Assembly: GCF_002105155.1 (NCBI RefSeq)
Contig: NW_019029045.1
Span: forward strand, 124,001-188,000
Direction: 5' to 3'
DNA length: 64,000 bases
From: Lobosporangium transversale
Taxonomy: Eukaryota; Mortierellomycota; Mortierellomycetes; Mortierellales; Mortierellaceae
Both the position numbers and the translations under genes were made by a program. Shown in pieces: positions 59,622 through 64,000 of the stretch; position 1 is the first letter of the stretch; each line of letters opens with the position of its first letter. The notes under the pieces are model-generated. The model was given only the letters and a program-made list of their open reading frames with translations, did no database searches and was not told where the DNA came from.

Positions 59622-60506
59622 AAGCAGGTATGGGTGTAGGAGACAGAGGAAGTGTGAAAAAGAGAGAGTGTGAGTAAGAGAGAATAAGAGAGTGTGTGAG
59701 AAAGAGAGAGAGAAAGAAAGAGAGAGAGAAAGAAAGAAAGAGAGAAAGAGAGAAAGAGAGAGAGAAAGGAACAAAGAAACACAAAGGGACAAAGGAACGA
59801 GAGGTCTTGCTGTGTTTCTTGAAAAGGGGGGATGGGGGGAAGAATGAGAGTTGAATGATGAATGTGAAAAAAAAGTGAGGAAAAGGAGGAAATGTCAAGG
59901 AGAAAAAGAAGCAACATTTATTCAAACAATACCCAGTCAGCAATAACCAGTCGGTTGTATGTCAAAATTTAGACTCGAAAGAGCATCTGAGCAACATTCT
60001 GCAGGCTGTCTGTTTCTCAGTTCATTAGGACAATATGGATATAATGGGACATTTGAAGAAATTATTATTACGCGTGGATCGTTTTCTTTGTTTTTGTTTG
60101 GCGGGAGAGTGCATGAGCATGACATGCACAAATCTGGTGTATAAATGTATAAAAGTAAAAATGTTGTTCATGTGCAATTGCTCACTGTTTTGTTCACACA
60201 TCGATATTTAACACATTTACACTCTATACATGCAACATTCATTGTACGAGAGACAGCAGTCCAAAATAATTTCGCCGGTGGCTTTGCTTTGTTTACTCCT
60301 AAAAGAGGAGAACCCTCATTTCGAGCCTTGGCTCTCTCCCTCCTCTTTCCCTCTCATTGAGCACTCTCACACGCGTGGCGCAACATTGTCATTCCAACTT
60401 TCTGCCTTTCTGCCCGAGCGCCCGACAGGTTGCCCTTTATCTAGTTTATTTTCTCTATCGATTGACTACCTCGCTTGGACACCAATTTGCTCTCTTCTTT
60501 TTTACC
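59622..60506. other. Divergent promoter between IPMK and mL44, with a purine tract
   Basis: From about 59658 to 59768 the plus strand is almost pure A and G (GA and GAAA units), so the IPMK leader is a C/T tract. The remainder serves both promoters. I see no gene. Confidence 0.6.
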
Positions 60507-62103
60507 ATGACTGGACTCATTCGCTCACCCCTGGTTCTTGCCAGGAACACTATGCGTGCATCCAATATTATCCGAGGTGTGTGTCTATACTATATTCCAG
60601 GAACAACCTTTGACCGCCACCCGACCGTCCTTGTTGAAACAAAGAGATTAATTATCACATAGTATTGTGGAATGAATGACAACCCTATTCATCCAGCCAT
60701 TGCAACCATGAGCGATCACTCCAAAAACTGATCTTTATTTTTTTTTTTTTATGACGAATTCTGATCGCTTTGTTTCCTTGTTTCCTTTATATATTTTAAT
60801 TTTTGGGTATGGGATATAGCTTCCACACCTACTCTCAACCGTACATTCCTTATCAATGTCAAGTCCGCCAAGAAGTCAAAAGTACAACAGCAACAGGAAG
60901 AAAAGTCATCATCACCAATATCAGAAACAGGAGCAGAGGCAGCAACAGCAGCACAGGATTCGAAATATAGGATAGAGACACCTTCACCAGCAGTCGTTGC
61001 ATTCGCTCACCGTCTAAAATTGAACAAACTCAAGGATCAGACACTTTTGATGCGCATTGTCACACATCCTAGTTATGAGAGGGTCGGCATCCAGACTAAT
61101 GCAAGACTTGATACCCTTGGTAAGTATTCCCGAGTCTGCGCGACGCTAAAAGTAGATCAACAATGTTTCTCATCGTAGAAGAGCACTTGAAGGCAGCATT
61201 TTTTTTTTTATTTTTTTTTTTATTTTTTTTTATGCAGATCAAACTTTCTTAGTGTGAAATGCAAGATGAAACTAAAATCATTTTCGCATGGTCTTTATAT
61301 ATTTTTAAGGTGACAAGGCTTTGCATATGTTTGTCATGGAGTATCTCCATGTGAAATATCCTAAACTTCCTACAAATGTGTTGAAGGAGGCTGTGGAGGT
61401 ATACACTCGGACGAGTACTTTGGAGCTCATGGCCAAGGAATTTGGTGTTGAAGATGTTGCTCGTTGGGTTCGTTCAAAGGTAACAGGAATTCAACATTTT
61501 TTTCACTTGGCAATACGCTAACTAGAAATCGTATGACTGACACGGTTATGTTCCTGACTATCGGATTCTAATGTTTTATTATTATTATTATTACTACTAC
61601 TACTATTATTATTATTTGTTTTCAATTAGCCTGATGCAGGACACCAATTGTCATTAAAAACTGTCAAGGCCTCAGTGGTACGCGCTATAGTCGGGGCCAT
61701 CTACATCGATCAAGGTTTCCTCAAAGCCCGAGAATTCGTTCACGCTCACTTTTTGTCGCGTGATTTCAAGATCGAGTCATTGCTCCAGATTGATGAGCCC
61801 AAGCATTACTTGTCTGTGTTGATGAAGCGTTTAGGTCGTGAGCGTCCGGTAGCACGAATGTTGGCTGAGACAGGTCGTACCTCGAAGGCTCCTATTTTCA
61901 TCGTCGGTGTTTACTCGGGCACAGAAAAGATTGGTGAGGGTTTTGGATCATCAATCAAGATGGCCGAGTTCAGAGCCAATGCCGATGCATTGAAGAAGTA
62001 TTATATGGAGGAGCTCAAAGATTTTGGACTACCTTCGGATACTGAGAAAGAGGGCGCTATTTACACGCCAACAAAGATTGGTGACACCGAGGTTGTTGTC
62101 TAG
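60507..62103 (+). CDS. MRPL3: Mitochondrial large-subunit ribosomal protein mL44
   Basis: Four exons: 60507-60576, 60820-61119, 61310-61479, 61630-62103; 1,014 nt, 337 residues. A basic N-terminus with MTGLIRSPLVLARNTMRASN serves as mitochondrial presequence. The RNase III-like domain includes VVAFAHRLKLNKLKDQTLLM, RIVTHPSYERVGIQTNARLD, LGDKALHMFVMEYLHVKYP across intron 2, and KASVVRAIVGAIYIDQGFLK. The double-stranded RNA-binding part follows, with VGVYSGTEKIGEGFGSSIKM then AEFRANADALKKYYMEELK. mL44 heads the large mitochondrial ribosomal subunit near the tunnel exit and has lost nuclease activity. It has IVGAIYIDQG where active RNase III has an acidic catalytic helix. The first coding exon is 70 nt. 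Intron 3 has an ATT/CTA trinucleotide repeat. Confidence 0.93.
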
Positions 62104-62134
<31 letters not shown>

Positions 62135-62390
62135 GCGCTACAACCAAAGGGTATACCATTTCTTTTTTTTGGTTAATCATGCGAAATGCTTAGGCACAGC
62201 TTGTTAGGTCGAAAATAAGTATTTTTAGGATGTGGCTGTGTATGTGTTCTATTTTTTACAATTTTTATTTTTGCATTTCCTTTCCTTAGATTTGAATTAA
62301 AATATGATATAATTCAATAATTTATTTATCTATTTGCCTACTTCACAATCTCAATTACAAAGAGCATGCACAATGACGACTAGACGAATG

Positions 62391-62421
<31 letters not shown>

Positions 62422-62453
62422 TTTTATTAATTACTATCATTACATTATATATA
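62104..62453. other. Convergent 3' spacer
   Basis: The mL44 (+) and TAF7 (-) stop codons face each other across 350 AT-rich bases. It starts with an A run at 62104-62132 and has a T run at about 62399-62425. No gene is seen. Confidence 0.6.
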
Positions 62454-63956
62454 CTAAGCTTTTGGTTTGGATGGTCCCTTCGCCTCTTCCAATTGCATCG
62501 TTTTGAGCTCCAGTTCCCTGCGAAGATTGTCCAAAATAGAGCCGAAACGTCTCTATCGTATGGTATAAAACATATGAATGCGTTAGAAAACATACAGCCT
62601 GAGAAATCAACAAACTGGGGTTTCTTTTTTTGGTTAAAATACGTAGTTCATTACCCTGAGAATATCGTTAGGCGCTGACTGAAGTCTCTCTTCATGGTCT
62701 CTGATCCTACCGTTCAATTCCTTGATCTCGTCCTTGAGTAGCTTCTCCATCTGTGCATTTTCTTTATCATCTTCATCTTCGTCCTCATCATCCTCGTCAG
62801 AACCACTATCCTCATCCTCGTCCTCCTCATCCTCTTCTTCCTCATCATCTTCATCGCCGTCCTCGTCCTCATCTTCGTTGTCATCACCTGCAATTTTGAC
62901 TTTGCCCTTGTCACCCTTGACTGTGGAGGATGAATTGGCACCGCCAGTAGAAGATGATATTGAGCGAGAAGGCGCAGTAACTCCAGTCATAAAGTCAGAA
63001 GCAGCTCCCAGTTTGTTGCCCGCAACATTCTTGACTGCCGTACCACCTCCACCAGTACCAGCTTCAGCGCCACTGATATTTCTAATTCCATTACCAAGCT
63101 GTCCAACAGACGTTTTTTCCTGAGGTTGAGGTGTACCACCAGTATCATCGCCCTCGTCGGATGAATTTTCGCCTCCACCGATTTCTCTTTCAATCTCTGC
63201 CAAGAGATCGTCATCATCCTCATCTTCATCCTCATCCATATCCATCATTTCGCCATCCATGTCCATGTCACTATGCGCACCTTCTGGCGCCGGCGTGGCT
63301 CCATCGTCGGAGTCGAATCGATCCATGCCATCAATCTGTTCTCGGATTTCATATACAACTTCTTCTGCGGCGGAATCTTCCTTGAGTAGTCGCTCTACTT
63401 CATTTTCGACGCCTTCCACCGCCTATATTATAATTTAGGATATATGATGAGGAAGATAAAAATGAGAGATGTTAAGAATCTTATATCAATTCCAACAACT
63501 AAAATTTTTGCCTAGTGCCATATATTTCCATGTGGATCGAGTCTTCTCCAATAAAGATCGATCAACATACCACTTTGGATACACGTTTCCTGAAACGCCT
63601 CTTGCGCACGTTCTTCAATGGGTTTGTCAGGCCATCAGGCCAGATATAATCGCTCAATTTAAGCGGTGGCAATGAAGATGGGGCTGGCATAGATCCGTTT
63701 GTCCCAGTTGTAGCTCCTGCTGCTCCTGTCCCTGCTGCTGCTGTTGCTGTTGCTGATGAATCTACTCCTGGTTCTGCTTTTATCTGAGGAGTCTTTTCGA
63801 TTGGAGTCGGGTCCACAATAAGCATCTGAGAAATATCCGCAATCTTGTACATCTGCTTCCCATTAAGTGTCTTTTGGGCCTCAGTGATCGTTGGCAGATC
63901 CACTAGCTTTGTTGGGAACTCGACACCTTCAAACGTAAATGTTCCACGCCTTGCAT
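62454..63956 (-). CDS. TAF7: TFIID subunit TAF7, 5' end outside the window
   Basis: Three exons are visible: 63956-63571, 63422-62655 and 62552-62454; 1,253 nt, about 417 residues in phase. The 63957-64000 segment is intron, so at least one N-terminal exon is missing. The TAFII55 domain reads RGTFTFEGVEFPTKLVDLPT, then ITEAQKTLNGKQMYKIADIS and QMLIV. After a Thr/Ala-rich linker come LTNPLKNVRKRRFRKRVSK and the helix VEGVENEVERLLKEDSAAEE. A very acidic region (long Asp/Glu runs) follows. The C-terminal coiled coil is NAQMEKLLKDEIKELNGRIR and, across the last intron, RRFGSILDNLRRELELKTMQ. TAF7 binds TAF1 in TFIID and restrains its acetyltransferase activity until initiation. The acidic run makes a Ser-rich open frame on the opposite strand that is not a gene. 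Confidence 0.94.
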
Positions 63957-64000
63957 CTAGCCAAACAAATATATGCATTTATATGTATAAAAGAGGTTTC

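Noticed and set aside
59650-59943. Minus-strand frames of Ser, Leu and Phe upstream of IPMK
   Set aside because: Translation of the C/T tract; no homology and the IPMK N-terminus is already complete.
62722-63123. Ser-rich plus-strand frame
   Set aside because: It is the complement of the Asp/Glu-rich exon of TAF7.
1-64000. tRNA, rRNA and CRISPR features
   Set aside because: I looked for tRNA boxes, 5S-like sequence and regularly spaced repeats and found none that fold or repeat properly. CRISPR is not expected in a fungal nucleus.

Overview
The window is nuclear DNA of a filamentous fungus. Genes are dense, are cut by short GT-AG introns, and encode fungal proteins: the DASH kinetochore subunit Duo1, a TOR kinase, a GPR1/FUN34/YaaH acetate-transporter homologue, and an ADE16-type purine enzyme. 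The kelch protein with a signal peptide, one late membrane segment and a long low-complexity tail, together with the overall gene style, suggests Mucoromycota, most likely Mortierellomycotina. That placement is inference. A- or T-homopolymers of about 15-35 nt are very frequent; most introns and spacers carry at least one. They create many spurious poly-Phe and poly-Lys ORFs. I rebuilt exon chains by matching donors, acceptors and phase. Every full gene below closes to a whole number of codons.

Left third (1-27,000): an arrestin-like remnant with a frame break (-), an alpha/beta hydrolase with membrane segments (-), a kelch receptor-like protein with a 1.1-kb first intron (+), two conserved proteins I cannot name (-,-), a roughly 4.2-kb gene-poor interval holding a 693-bp MITE with an exact 9-bp target duplication, a large arrestin-domain protein (+), and calnexin (-).

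Middle (27,000-51,800): a LITAF-like protein and a fungal membrane protein in tandem (+,+), both with an N-terminal PPxY motif; DUO1 (-); bifunctional AICAR transformylase/IMP cyclohydrolase (-); a complete 17-exon TOR gene of 2,403 codons (-); a GPR1/FUN34-family transporter (+); and an ACOT9-like mitochondrial acyl-CoA thioesterase (-).

Right third (51,800-64,000): a 3.6-kb gene-poor stretch with an orphan exon-like island, a dispersed repeat and a minisatellite; a secreted acidic protein (+); the Erv1 sulfhydryl oxidase (+); inositol polyphosphate multikinase (-); mitochondrial ribosomal protein mL44 (+); and TFIID subunit TAF7 (-), which runs off the right edge.

Most genes are unrelated housekeeping functions. 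A loose theme is growth and nutrient signalling (TOR, IPMK, acetate transport, purine synthesis) and ubiquitin-linked membrane traffic (arrestin, LITAF, PPxY proteins). Nothing shows that they form one system. The most unusual observations are a TOR whose FRB pocket appears to lack several rapamycin-contact residues, an array of 5'-splice-site-like motifs inside the long kelch intron, the MITE with its 18-22-bp palindromes, a GC-AG intron in TOR, and several protein-like islands in supposed intergenic DNA.
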